Part shown: one piece after another, positions 12,314 to 22,740 of the stretch
How positions within the stretch are numbered: position 1 is the first letter of the stretch
Layout of the letters: each line of letters starts with the position of its first letter
Assembly (NCBI RefSeq): GCF_004193775.1
Contig: NC_041018.1
Span: 33,238,913-33,302,912, forward strand
Reading direction: 5' to 3'
Source: Glycine soja
Taxonomy: Eukaryota > Streptophyta > Magnoliopsida > Fabales > Fabaceae
DNA: 64,000 nucleotides
Notes under the pieces: generated by a model
Database searches by the model: none
Told to the model about the DNA's origin: nothing
What the model saw: the letters and a program-made list of their open reading frames with translations, nothing else
Position numbers and translations under genes: made by a program

Positions 12314-13823
12314 CTTAGGGAGTTTTTCTTTTCCTATCTCCTTCTTTGCTTTTATTACACTTGTCCGATTCTCTTTGATGATTTAATTGTTTTTAATCTT
12401 TTAATTGTGCTACATTGAGGACAATGTGTTGTTTAAGTATGGGGGGGGAGTGTTCTTTGGTTTTGCTAGTTTTGTTGGTTTTGTTAATTTGTTAGTTGTG
12501 TTAATTTGTTAATGTTGTTAGTTTCGTCGGATTTTCAGTTTAATATTTTGGGTCAATTTCATGTGCACGTACGACTTTGCATGTTTTTCTTTGAATTATA
12601 GGATATGTTCAAGAAATGGGTAATTGTTTTGAAAATAAAAGTTCTTGACATTTTGTGACTTGAAATCCTTGATTCTTCTCTACATGTCATGATAGTTTTG
12701 AAAGCTCAATTTGAAAGTGATGATTTTACCTTTGTGAGAATTTGAGCCATCCATCATTATAATCATCTGGTGTGTTTTGCCCCATTGATTGCTTGCACAA
12801 TAGCCTTGGCTTGATTCTTGTTGATGCTTCCTAATTCACATGCATATTTGGAAATGATTAAGGCAATTTTGTTCTTATAAGCTTCTAGCCAAATGGACTT
12901 ACCTTGAATTAATTCCTTTGATAGCCCTTTTGAGCCTTGTTTCCCTTTCCTTGTTTTGAAGCTCACTACAAGCCTTAAGTGAAAAACCATGATATTACCA
13001 TATCCTTAAGGAATTTTGGAGCTTTGGAATTGTTTTGGGAATAAGTGTGGGGGGTTTTTGTTTCATTGGACAACTTGTTTTGTTGGCTATGCTTCATGAT
13101 GTATTTTGGGCCATACTTGATGTACATTGTATATTGGTTAAATGTTGGACATGCTGAATGAAATGTTGTTTCTCAAAGGCTAAAGAGTAAAAAAAAAAAA
13201 AATTCGAAAAAAAAAAGAAAAAGAAAAGCAATAAAGTTGAGTGAATAAGATCTTAAATGGCACAAGAATGATGAAACTCTTGGTTCTGCTCTTCATGTTT
13301 AATTTTTATCTTTACTTCTTTTTATTTTTTTCTTAATATGCACTTATTCCCCTTTGCTCCTCTATTCCTTTGGGATTTAGCCACTTATTCCATATTTCTC
13401 CATACCTTGTCCTTGGCCCCATTACAACCTTAAAAGACCTTTTGATCCTCATGTGCTTGTGTTTATGGGTTGATTGTCAATTTTAGAATCTTGCCAAGTT
13501 TATGTGGTGTTTGCTTTCATGGGTGCTTTGAGGGTAAATAGTAGCCTAGACACTTGAGAGATAGAGTGTATATCTTGTGAGGCTTTATCACTTTTCATTC
13601 TTGAGTTGATTAACTATTTTGCCATGATTGGGTTGCTTGGATGATTTTCATGAATGTCTTGACTTTTTGGATCTCCTTATGTTAGATGTTACCCATTCCT
13701 TTCATTCCTTGATGTTCATTGAGAAATATGTGAATGTTTTTGTTTGTCTCCCTTTCATATCCTTGGATTTTGTTCTTTGTTTCATTTTGCCCAGGAGTGC
13801 AAAAGGCTAAGTATGGGGGGTTT
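12314..13823 (+). other. 3' untranslated region of the Athila-type element with several polypurine-like tracts
   Basis: No envelope-like ORF is visible. The string AAGTATGGGGGG ends at 13820 and abuts the 3' LTR after TTT, so it is the expected polypurine tract. Similar strings occur upstream: AAGTATGGGGGGGAGTG near 12437 and AAGTGTGGGGGGTTTTT near 13043. A poly-A/AAAAG low-complexity run lies at 13190-13230. Confidence 0.65.
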
Positions 13824-14834
13824 TGATGTGCCATCATTTTCTTCTATTTTCTAAACCCTTTTTGCACCATTTTAATTATTGATTGGTCTTAATTGTCAAT
13901 TAATTAGGCAGTTTTATTATTTGGGCTCATTTAGCTAATTTGATGTTTTTAATCTAATTTCAGGAATTAATGAAACATTGGGCTTAATCCGGATTTTGGT
14001 AGTGGACTTGAAGAGGGCAAATAAAGCAGCGCTTACCTTAGTTAATTTCTAATTAGGAAATTTCGCAATTTTATTTTATGTTGTTCAGTGTTTATTTCGT
14101 TTTGGGCCAGAGTATTGTAATAGGGCCCCGTGACTTTGAGTGACTTTTTTTAAATAGCTGCCTTGGAATTCGTGCAGGGCATTCTATTCTGCTATGCTAT
14201 TTTCATTATTCAGAGCTTTGGTTTTAGGTTTTCACGTTTTTCTGTGCCCTTGTTATAGTTTTCGTTCTTAATGCAAATTTCCGTTTTCTGCTTATAATTA
14301 CGAGTTCATTCTTGCTTCTTCTTCTACTTTCATTTACGTTTCTGTTCATTTATGTTCTTGTTCATTTACGTTTCTGCTTCATGTTTCATTTGCGTTTTCT
14401 GTTTGAATCCATGGAAGGCTAGATTTTCTGGTGTTGTTTCCTTTTGAGGACGAAGCCCAACTCTCTTTGAGGTTTCGTTTGTAATGTGGTTTCCTGACAG
14501 TTTTCCCTTCACCAGTTATCCCAATTTCGTGAATATTAATCAGTGCACGCTTCGTGTTCGATTAATTGCCTCTGAGCCTAACTTGCGTTCATGCTTAATG
14601 GACGAAGGGCTAACTGGTGTATGTGGTGCCTAATCACGTATTGAAAACCCTAAGTTGATTTTCGCTTAGTAAATTGAAATAGGGTTGGATTAAGTGGTTG
14701 ACTGTTAGGGACGAATTCTCCATAACCCAGGATAAGAGAGTGGCTTCTGAATCAGAGGAAACAACCTGTTTTTAATATTAGTAGTTTCGTATTCCATTTT
14801 ATTTGTTCTACTCTTTAATTACCAAACAACCAAA
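13824..14834 (+). repeat. 3' LTR of the Athila-type element, shorter than the 5' copy
   Basis: It matches 4608-5602 with about a dozen substitutions and an extra 18 bp near 14341, then stops at ACCAAACAACCAAA. The bases that follow in the 5' copy (poly-C to CTCGATCA) are missing. AATATGTTAG follows directly and also precedes the 5' LTR. Confidence 0.8.
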
Positions 14835-15351
14835 TATGTTAGTATTTATTGTATTAAATAAAAATTATTTGTTTATATGTTTATTAGAAATATAATATGT
14901 ATGTAGATTGATAATTAATTTGTAATTACCTTTTTTTATATTTTTGAAATGGTAAGACTTGTAAGATAATTTATAGTTTTAATATATGGATAATTTATTT
15001 GAGTTTATGTGGTCTAATATTGATTGTTTTGTGTAATAATAATTTGATGAATTAAAATTAAGTTGAATAAAATAATTTATTTGACTGCATATGTTGTGGT
15101 TATAATTTTTTATGTATTATATGCTTATGAATTAAGTATAAAAAGTTGATGTTATTGGTTTTTAATATATAATGGTATGCAGTATAAAAAGTTGATGTTA
15201 TTGGTTTTTAACATATATAGGGTTATCAATTTTAATGTTTATAAAATGGTATGCAGTAAAAAATTACGTAGGATTTTGTGTGATAGTATATGTATGGTGC
15301 GGTTAGGTATTGTTTGTTTGTGATGTTGAAATTTTTGAATGTGTTGTTAAG

Positions 15352-18266
15352 ATGGACGAAGATCAATGGATGTATGACAGTATAATGTCTGAAAAAGTTG
15401 ATATGAATGATTAAAATGGCGACGAAGCTAGTGTGAATGAAGAAGAACATGTTGATTGTTCTGAGGCGTTAAATACTTTTCAGATAATAATGTGATTTAT
15501 TGTTATTTAATTAATAAAAGGAATGTCCCTTTGAAGACTAAAATTGTGTGTCTTGCATTCTAGATGTTTGCTACCTGAGATGATGTTTTGCAGTGGGATC
15601 GATCATTCGCTTATGAAATTGGATTCGTGGCGGTAATTATGAGGTTAAACACAAACACTGGTATGAGAGGAAGGACTTCATTTGTGTTAATTGGTTATGA
15701 AAGGAGTGGCCGGTATAGGTATAGGAAGAAAGATATTGTTAAAATAGATATTGGTAGTAGGAAATGTGGGTTTCCCTTCAAGCTTCATGGGAAACCAGTG
15801 GTTGGAGAGCAAGGTTGGATGGTGAAGTTAATGTGTGGGAGTCACAATCATGAATTGACCAAGTTATTAGTTGGACATCCATACGCTGGTCGATTGACTA
15901 AGGATGAGAAGGTCAATGGTGAAACCAAGAAACATTATGCTAACGTTGAAGGAGCACAATGTCAATAGTTGTACAACAATCAAACAAATATACAATGCAA
16001 GAAGTGCATACCATTCTTCCATTAGAGGCAGTGATACTGAAGTGCAACATCTAATGAAGCTTGTTGAACGAGATCAGTATATTCATTGGCATAGATTAAA
16101 GGATGAAGATGTTGTACGTGATATCTTCTGGTGTCACCCTGATGCAGTGAAGTTATGCAATGCATGTAATTTGGTATTTTTGATAGACAGTACCAACAAA
16201 AGAAACAGGTACAAACTCCGGTTACTTGACTTTGTTGGTGTGACACCAACGGGGATGACATTCTCTGCTGGTTTTGCATATTTAGAGGGTGAACGTGTAA
16301 ATAATATGGTATGGGCTCTAGAACGGTTTCAAGGTCTTTTTCTAAGATGTGATATGCCCTGCCTGGAGTTATTGTGACCGATAGAGACCTAGCATTGATG
16401 AATGTAGTGAAAACTGTACTCCCTGAGTGTACTAACTTGTTGTGCAAGTTTCACATCGACAAGAATGTCAAGGCAAAATGTCCCTAATTGGTCAAAAAAA
16501 TGCATGGAAGTATGTCATGGATGCCTGGGGGAGTTTGGTTGATTGTCGTTCCGAGCATCAGTTCGATGATTACCTCAAGAAGTTTGAAATTGTATGTTCA
16601 CCATGGCCAATGTTTGTTGACTATGTTAACGAAACATAGATAATTCCCCACAAGGAAAAATTTGTTAAAGCCTGGACGAATAAGGTGATGCACTTAGGAA
16701 ACACAACAACAAAGATTATGGTTGATGAATTCATGGATTTTAATTATTGTATTTGTTTATTGTATTTTGCGTATTTGAAATGTAGGGTTGAATCTTCTCA
16801 TTGGGCTTTAAAAAGACTATTATAGAATAGCCTTGGAGACCTATGTAGTGTTTGGGATGCCATGAACAACATGATCATGTTGCAACATACTGAAATTAAG
16901 GCATCCTTTGAAACAAGTACACATGTGGTTGGACATGTTTTTAAAGTTACCTTATACAAGAGGCTACTTGGCATGGTTTCAAGGTATGCTTTAAATCAGA
17001 TTTTTGCTGAGTATGAGCATGTACATTATGCTAGCAAAAATCCTTCTCGTTGTGGATGTGTGAGGAGAACTACTCACAGTCTTCCATGTGCATGTGAGCT
17101 ATCCAAATATGTTTTTGGTACCATCCCACTTGATTCAATCCATATGTTTTGGTGGAGGCTAAGTTTTTCAGACCAAGGGTTATCTGAGCCCCAAGTGATC
17201 ATAACGGAAGAGATGAAAACCATATCCAAGCGATTTTAGGAGCTTGATTTTTGTGGCAAAGTAACTCTAAAGAGTAAACTCCGGGAAATTTCCTACCCTG
17301 ATCAAAACTCTATGTGTCCTCCTCCAGAAAAGGTCAACAACAAAGGTACACAAAATAAACCGATGACCAAATACCAAAGATCAACAAAGCGTGATTCGTC
17401 TTACTGGGAGTATATTGATGCTTTACATTCTATGCAAAATAGTAATTCTTTAGTCAAAGGTAGTGCATCATCTTCTAACCAGGCCATTCCAAGAAGGACC
17501 ATGCCGATGTTGGATTAATTTCATCCATTCATTCACAATTTCATTGAAAACATTGTCGATGTCAAATCTGACGATAACTATGGATATCGTGCAATTGTTG
17601 CGTTATTAGGTATGGATGAAGATTCATGGTCATTGGTGCGCAACCATTTGCTTAAAGAACTTTCCAAATGGTCTGATGAGTATGTCAACCTCTTTGGTGG
17701 CATTGACAGATTTGAGGAATTAAAGAGGTCCCTACTTGTTGATGGATTATTCATGGTATGTAATTTATGTTTTTTTTTTAGAATTAACTTTAAATAAATG
17801 TCATCCGTGTACTTGGTTCATGCAGGTTACCATGGATAAGTGGATGGATATCACCGACATGGGATATGTCATTGCGTCAAGATATAATGTAATCCTTGTA
17901 TCGTTGTCTCTGCAATAAAGCATGACATTTTTTCCTTTTAGAAGTCAACCACCAACAGATTCTTCTGTGCATCGCATAATATGTATTGGTCACATTTTTG
18001 GCAATCATTTTGTTCAGGTACATTCATCATAATGGTATTTTTTACATAATGTCAATAATTGTGTGCTCATAACTTTTGAATTGTTTGTGCAAGTGTAACA
18101 GGTTTATTTAAGAGACCGGTGCCCGTTACCGCCTCTAGCTTTGTTATGGTCTAGGAATTGTCATTCTCAGGCAAAGTAGTGGCCAACTCTATATATTAGT
18201 AGAATGCATCAGTACAGAAATTTGATGATGTTGAAAAGAGACTATGTTGATTCAAGTGAAGAGTGA
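15352..18266 (+). pseudogene. MULE transposase (MURA-type) fused to an OTU-like domain, decayed
   Basis: Translated pieces form one protein when read in order. An acidic N-terminus starts at ATG 15352. A DNA-binding region with CGFPFKLHGKP and CGSHNHEL follows (15588-15960), then a DDE-transposase-like core with FLIDSTNKRN (about 16170), VTDRDLALMN and LLCKFHIDKN. A SWIM zinc finger of CxC...CxC type (CGCVRRTTHSLPCACEL, about 17045-17100) precedes a C-terminal OTU-like region (17550-18240). Several introns are probable: 5' splice-like GTATGTAATT at 17757 with TGCAG before 17826, and GTACATTC after 18018. Decay is heavy: TAA in the N-terminus, TGA at 15576, frameshifts near 15955 and 16370, TAA at 17516 and TAG near 18179. 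In the OTU motif the expected D-G-N-C reads D-D-N-Y, while a downstream His (GNHFVQ) is retained. Transposase identity is firm; the OTU assignment rests on motif resemblance. Confidence 0.8.
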
Positions 18267-18529
18267 ACGTATAGGTTCTGCTTTGTAATGTCCTACATTA
18301 ATATATAATTATTTGTTACATTAATATATTACTTAGGGTTTAGTGTTATGTGTGTTGTTAGAGTTAACCGTGACGTGAAAACCAAGGTTTAGTGTTACGC
18401 TTTGCTGTTAAATGATATATGTTTGGCATTAGTAATATTAAAAACAATTCAAATAAAATTAGCAACACCAGAAAATAAAATTGACAAAATAAAATGATAA
18501 ACATAGTTTACAAATGATTAACATAGTGT

Positions 18530-20127
18530 TCATGCGTGATCCGTGCGTTGCCTTCATCGCGACCTGACATATACATTGCCATCCACAGTGACACCCCTAG
18601 CGATCTGTATGCAGTCTTGCATCACATTGTGTGCTTCTGTGACTATCCTTAGGTTGAGCAACCGCTCCAACCTTTCTGCAATTGCTTGACAAGCATCCTA
18701 TGACATTGACAACAACGGATAAGGTATTTCCATATTGCATAATTAAATGAAAATAAATTAAGAATAACATGAATTAAAATGTTACCACTGTATGTCTAGG
18801 CTGCTCCACATCAGAAGGTGCTTGTGCAGGTGCTTCCTCCACAGATGCTAGCGCCACCAGGATCTCAGGTATATCTGGTTCCACAGATGTCCCATCTTGC
18901 ATGACAGGTGGATGTCTGGGTGGATCACCAGGCTGTGTCGGCCTCATGAATGGATGTGAAATTAGGTAGAACCACTCCATGTAGTCGTGTGCACATTGTC
19001 CAAGTACAACACAAATCTGGCCCACCGGTGCAAGGTAGTTAGAGAAATGCATCCATTTATCGTCAATGTCTTCGAAGCACAGTCTTGGACCCGTACAGCG
19101 TGGAGGAATTGTCTAAACATACCCAAATTGTCGCACCACCTTCTCTAGTCGGTGTATGACAACAATGGGACCCCATCAGATATGTCCAGAAAAGCATGAA
19201 ATGAGGTCAAACTCCCGAACTGCATGATGGTCACCGTAAGGCATCCAGCAAACATCAACAGTCGTCAGTCGATCTAGACGCTTGTGATACGTCGATGCTG
19301 GTAATGCCTTTGTAGATGTCCAGCGCCAAGCACGTGGTGACCTTTCATTATAGTATGAGTCCGTAAAAGCCTCAACAATAGATGGAAAACACTTATAAAT
19401 CCAACACTACACAAATTTGATAAGAACAAAAAAAATTACACATGAACATTTAAAAAAATATTAAAAAAACAATTAAATAACAATCATTGGCAATTACCTG
19501 TAACAGTGATATATCCAACAAGTTGTTTGCCGCCGCTCTTGCAAGCATCATTCAAATTATCGTACATGTGCACTAGGACAACAATTCCCCATGTGTAACT
19601 TCCACTCTGACTGAGGTCTCGGAAGGTGTTTAAGAACATGACATGCACATGTGTTGTACTCTTGTTAGCAAAAATAGTGCAACCTAACAAGTGCAGTAAA
19701 TAAGCTTGAGCTACGACAATCCAGTGTTCGGTCTCACATTTACTATGATAAATCTCTCGCAACCACGATAAGTGTACGTATGCCCCTTGACACTGCACTG
19801 TCTCAACTCTAGCTTCATCTCCAGTAACTTTAAGTAACTCCACTAATATCAACACCACTTCGTCGACATAAAGAGTGTCGAAGCTGTGGAATGCTCCTAT
19901 GATGAGCAGATGGAGCAAAGAGGCCACATCATCGAGGGTGATGGTGACTTCTCCTACTGGAAGATGGAAACTATTCGTTTCCTTATGCCACCTCTCGACA
20001 AAAGAGGATATAAGTCCCCAATCGCCCGTGTTCAATGAACATCATCTGAATCATGATTATTCTCTCTCCCCAAGGCTCTTCTTATAACTCTGCCTAAGAC
20101 ACGCCTTAAACCTCTAGTTATAACCAT
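18530..20127 (-). pseudogene. Plant mobile domain (PMD, MAIN-like) protein, decayed passenger gene
   Basis: Read on the minus strand, an Arg-rich N-terminus starts at ATG 20127 (MVITRGLRRVLGR) and reaches a stop at a junction. The PMD core follows from about 20035 (GLISSFVERWHKETNSFHLP, then TLDDVASLLHL and the YLLHLLGC region). A GT donor after 19493 joins to CWIYKCFPS (about 19410), and the rest of the core carries HRLEKVVRQFG. A second intron near 18780 leads to a last exon containing AIAERLERLLNL and ending RTDHA at 18530. Stops interrupt the core at two places (before WGPIVV, before TIPP) and the last exon once. PMD proteins such as MAIN and MAIL1 occur as plant genes and inside transposons. 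Here the gene is antisense and tail to tail with the transposase inside the same TIRs, so it is a passenger of the MULE. Confidence 0.75.
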
Positions 20128-20683
20128 AATCTGCAAATTTCCACACACATAAATTTTTTGGTCAAAATTCAAACAATACTTAAATCAATTACAATACAAT
20201 CATTCCTAAATAAAAAAATTATTTTATAGTTAAAAGAAAAACAAATTCATTATATTTACAATTAAAATAAATAACTATTTAAAAACATAATACAAAATAA
20301 ACTATTTCTTTATCTAATAAACAATAACTATTTACAAACAAATAATAAAATAATATACTTATATTTCATACAAAAAACTATTTAAAACAAATACAAAATT
20401 AACATATTTACAATTAAAATAAATATATATTTCAAAACATAATTCAAAATAAACTATCTTTATTTAAAACACAAACAATACCTATTTTTGAAACAAAATT
20501 CAAATTTACATATTTACAATTACAAAAAAAAACATTTCAAATCATAATTCAAAATAGAATATTTTTTTATAACATAAACAATAACTATTGACAAAAAAAA
20601 AAAGAAAATAATATATTTTTATTTCATAAAAAAACATATTACAAAACAAAAACAAAATAATACTTAAATAATTTAAAAACAAC
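20128..20683. other. Very AT-rich spacer inside the MULE
   Basis: The stretch is dominated by ACAAATA, AACTATTT and poly-A words that recur irregularly (for example AACAATAACTATT at several places). I see no coding sequence. It probably contains the upstream region of the minus-strand PMD gene. Confidence 0.5.
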
Positions 20684-20765
20684 ATACGGATTATCTAATC
20701 CATATGAGTTATACGGATTAGGTGATTCGTATAACTCATACGAATTAGATGATTTGTATGTTGCA
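20684..20765. repeat. Palindromic ATACGGAT repeats, right side of MULE
   Basis: The words ATACGGATTA, AATCCATATGAG and their complements repeat here, matching the block at 4343-4560 near the opposite end. They are the right subterminal repeats of the element. Confidence 0.65.
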
Positions 20766-21061
20766 TAAAACTAAACCACCGCGCAACAACCATTAAAGAA
20801 GGAAAACGAAACTTACCTCGGCGGTGAAACTAGAAAGCGAAGGCGTAGGTCCTCAATGCCGACAAAGGAAGTAGTCAATGGCGGCGTTGCCGAAGAACAA
20901 CCAACAAGAAGACGAAGGCACAGGGACTAGAAAACGAACGAAGAAGACGAATGTGCAGGGAGGGAGAAGGAAAGGAAGCGACATCGTACGGAATGTGAAC
21001 AGTGACACTACACAGGTAGGGTATTTAAAATTTAAGTGAAGGGTATTTTTGTCACTTCACT

Positions 21062-21111
21062 AAAATTGTTGGGCGCACCAGCAATAATGCTGGGTGCACC
21101 TAGCAACACCC
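21062..21111 (-). repeat. Right TIR of the MULE
   Basis: The reverse complement begins GGGTGTTGCTAGGTGCACC and continues AGCATTATTGCT, matching the left TIR with two single-base indels. ATAAAAAAA follows it. Confidence 0.8.
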
Positions 21112-21120
21112 ATAAAAAAA

Positions 21121-22499
21121 GTTTAACCTGACTCTTTTCTTTAATCTGACTACTCGCTCACCCGATGTAAACCATTTGCACAATTTATTTTCAGTGTGGT
21201 TTGTTTGAGTCTCAGATGCGTGGAAAAAATCTGCTCACCCCTATAATGCAAAGAGTCAAACATTTAAAGGTTAAGGGGAATTCCATGATTATGGAAAATA
21301 GCCATGTGTCAACATTCTAAAGTTATAAAAAGAAAGTTAACTAATATAGCAAACATTCATGCATAGCCATAAGCTATAAAGTTAGTTTGTGATGCCAAAA
21401 CAAAAATTAATCTAAGTACTTGATGGAATAAATAATAAATCAAGAAATATGTGTAGGACACATAAGTGGGTTCATATTACAACCTCATTAAACAACTTTC
21501 AAAATAAAGTATTATGATAAGAAAATAATAAAAATAAAATAAATTTGATTTCATCACAAACCCAAGGAAAACATACATAAAATATTGTCTCTAAGTAGAG
21601 TGAAACAGATTTTTTTCAAACAATCAATAGAAGACAATATTTATTTTAAAGTTGCTATTAGTTTGATTATGGATTCTCATGTAACTTAAATATTAGTTCA
21701 ACATCTCAATTCCTAGAATATAATTCCATATCCTAATATGAAATATAAAAACTATTAACCTTACCAAGTTCTGATGCACTTCTTGAAAACTACAAATGAA
21801 TAATGAAATAATTTTTCATAAGCACTCATCGAAAACCTACATTCACAATTCAACTCCAACAAGCATAACCAAGAGTTCTACTCAACAACACTACAAAACA
21901 CCAAAAGAACAAGCATTATTGACTCAATAATTGACACCATATATGGTTGATAGAAATAACTCAAGGATAAAAAAAAGAGAGAAGAAACCATACACGAGAG
22001 GGAGTGAGAGAGAAAGAGAAGCAAAATTTCCTAAAGAATAAGAAAAATTACAAAGTTGGTGAAGATTTTGCTTTATTAATTATTTGTTTTGTTATTTAGT
22101 GTTTATTTCTGGGCAACTAAATCGAAAACTCAAAATTTTGAAAGACACAATTTAATTTAGAATAATGATTTATACTCAGTTGTAAAGTTTAATAATTTAT
22201 TAGAAACATGACCACAAAATTGTAAAAATATATACCCAAAACATCTTAAAAAGACAATATTGGGGAAAATAATAAAATTAATTAAAAGAGTGTGAAAAAT
22301 AAAGGTTTATGCTTAGGAAATTAATTAGAATAATAAAATATAATTTTAGAAATTTTAAAATGATTTATCAAAAATCTTGAGTAAATTGACCAAAACACTC
22401 TAAATAATTCTATAAAAATTATCTAAATAATAATTTTAAATAAATTTTTTTTTCATGAATTTATTTTTAAAAAGTCAATAAAAATTAAAAATTTATAAG
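21121..22499. other. AT-rich intergenic stretch, no gene seen
   Basis: No ORF with recognisable domains, no RNA gene and no paired element ends were found. The sequence is A/T-rich with scattered homopolymer runs. Confidence 0.5.
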
Positions 22500-22740
22500 T
22501 ATTTGTGCGAAGCGCGAGGGTCCAACAAGCTAAGCATGTGATGGGCATGTTAAGCATGAGAACCCACAAAAGAGCAAGTAGAAAAGCTCTAGATTGGCAT
22601 TTTAAGCATGCATAGGGTGTGTTAAGCATGAAAGTTTTGTAGGCTAAGCATGCGAGGGGTGCGCTAAGCACGATGGTCCAAAGAAAATAAGTTTAGAATC
22701 CCTAGACCGGTGTGCTAAGCAAGCATGGAGCATCCTTAAC
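22500..22740. repeat. Irregular TAAGCATG repeat block
   Basis: The words CTAAGCATG, TTAAGCATG and GCTAAGCACG recur about eight times at 20-35 base spacing, together with GCGAGGG/GGGTGTG words. It looks like a fragment of a dispersed low-complexity repeat. The minus-strand ORF that covers it only reflects the repeat. Confidence 0.5.

Larger units (their letters stand above)
4608..14834 (+). mobile_element. Athila-type Ty3/gypsy LTR retrotransposon
   Basis: LTR copies begin at 4608 and 13824, both TGATGTGCCATC. A tRNA-Asp-like primer site lies at 5746-5763 (TGGCGTCGTTGCCGGGGA), a gag-pol frame spans 6641-12313, and a polypurine tract ending GGGGGGTTT abuts the 3' LTR. The order gag, protease, reverse transcriptase, RNase H, integrase is Ty3/gypsy, and the Asp-type primer site with a DLGAS protease suits the Athila/Tat branch. 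No envelope-like ORF is visible in the 1.5 kb after pol. The shared LTR part differs at about a dozen bases in 1 kb plus an 18 bp tandem insertion near 14341, so insertion was fairly recent. It sits inside a MULE and is flanked by AATATGTTAG on both sides. Confidence 0.9.
4087..21111 (+). mobile_element. Mutator-like element (MULE) carrying transposase-OTU and PMD genes, with a nested gypsy element
   Basis: The ends are inverted copies: GGGTTGTTGCTAGGTGCAC at the left and, read from the right, GGGTGTTGCTAGGTGCAC, with the match continuing through AGCATTATTGCT. Flanking bases are gATAAAAAA (4078-4086) and ATAAAAAAa (21112-21120), fitting a roughly 9 bp target duplication with one A lost from the run. 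Inside are a plus-strand MURA-type transposase pseudogene fused to an OTU-like domain (15352-18266) and a minus-strand PMD pseudogene (18530-20127). A 10.2 kb Athila-type element at 4608-14834 interrupts the left part, so the original MULE was about 6.8 kb. TIRs, duplication size and transposase agree on the Mutator superfamily. The encoded proteins are broken, so this copy cannot be autonomous now. Confidence 0.85.

Noticed and set aside
12763..12990. 75-residue ORF after pol as an envelope-like gene
   Set aside because: It is on the minus strand, short and without signal or transmembrane features, so it does not represent an envelope.
22453..22671. 72-residue minus-strand ORF with Cys/Leu repeats
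   Set aside because: It only translates the TAAGCATG repeat block.
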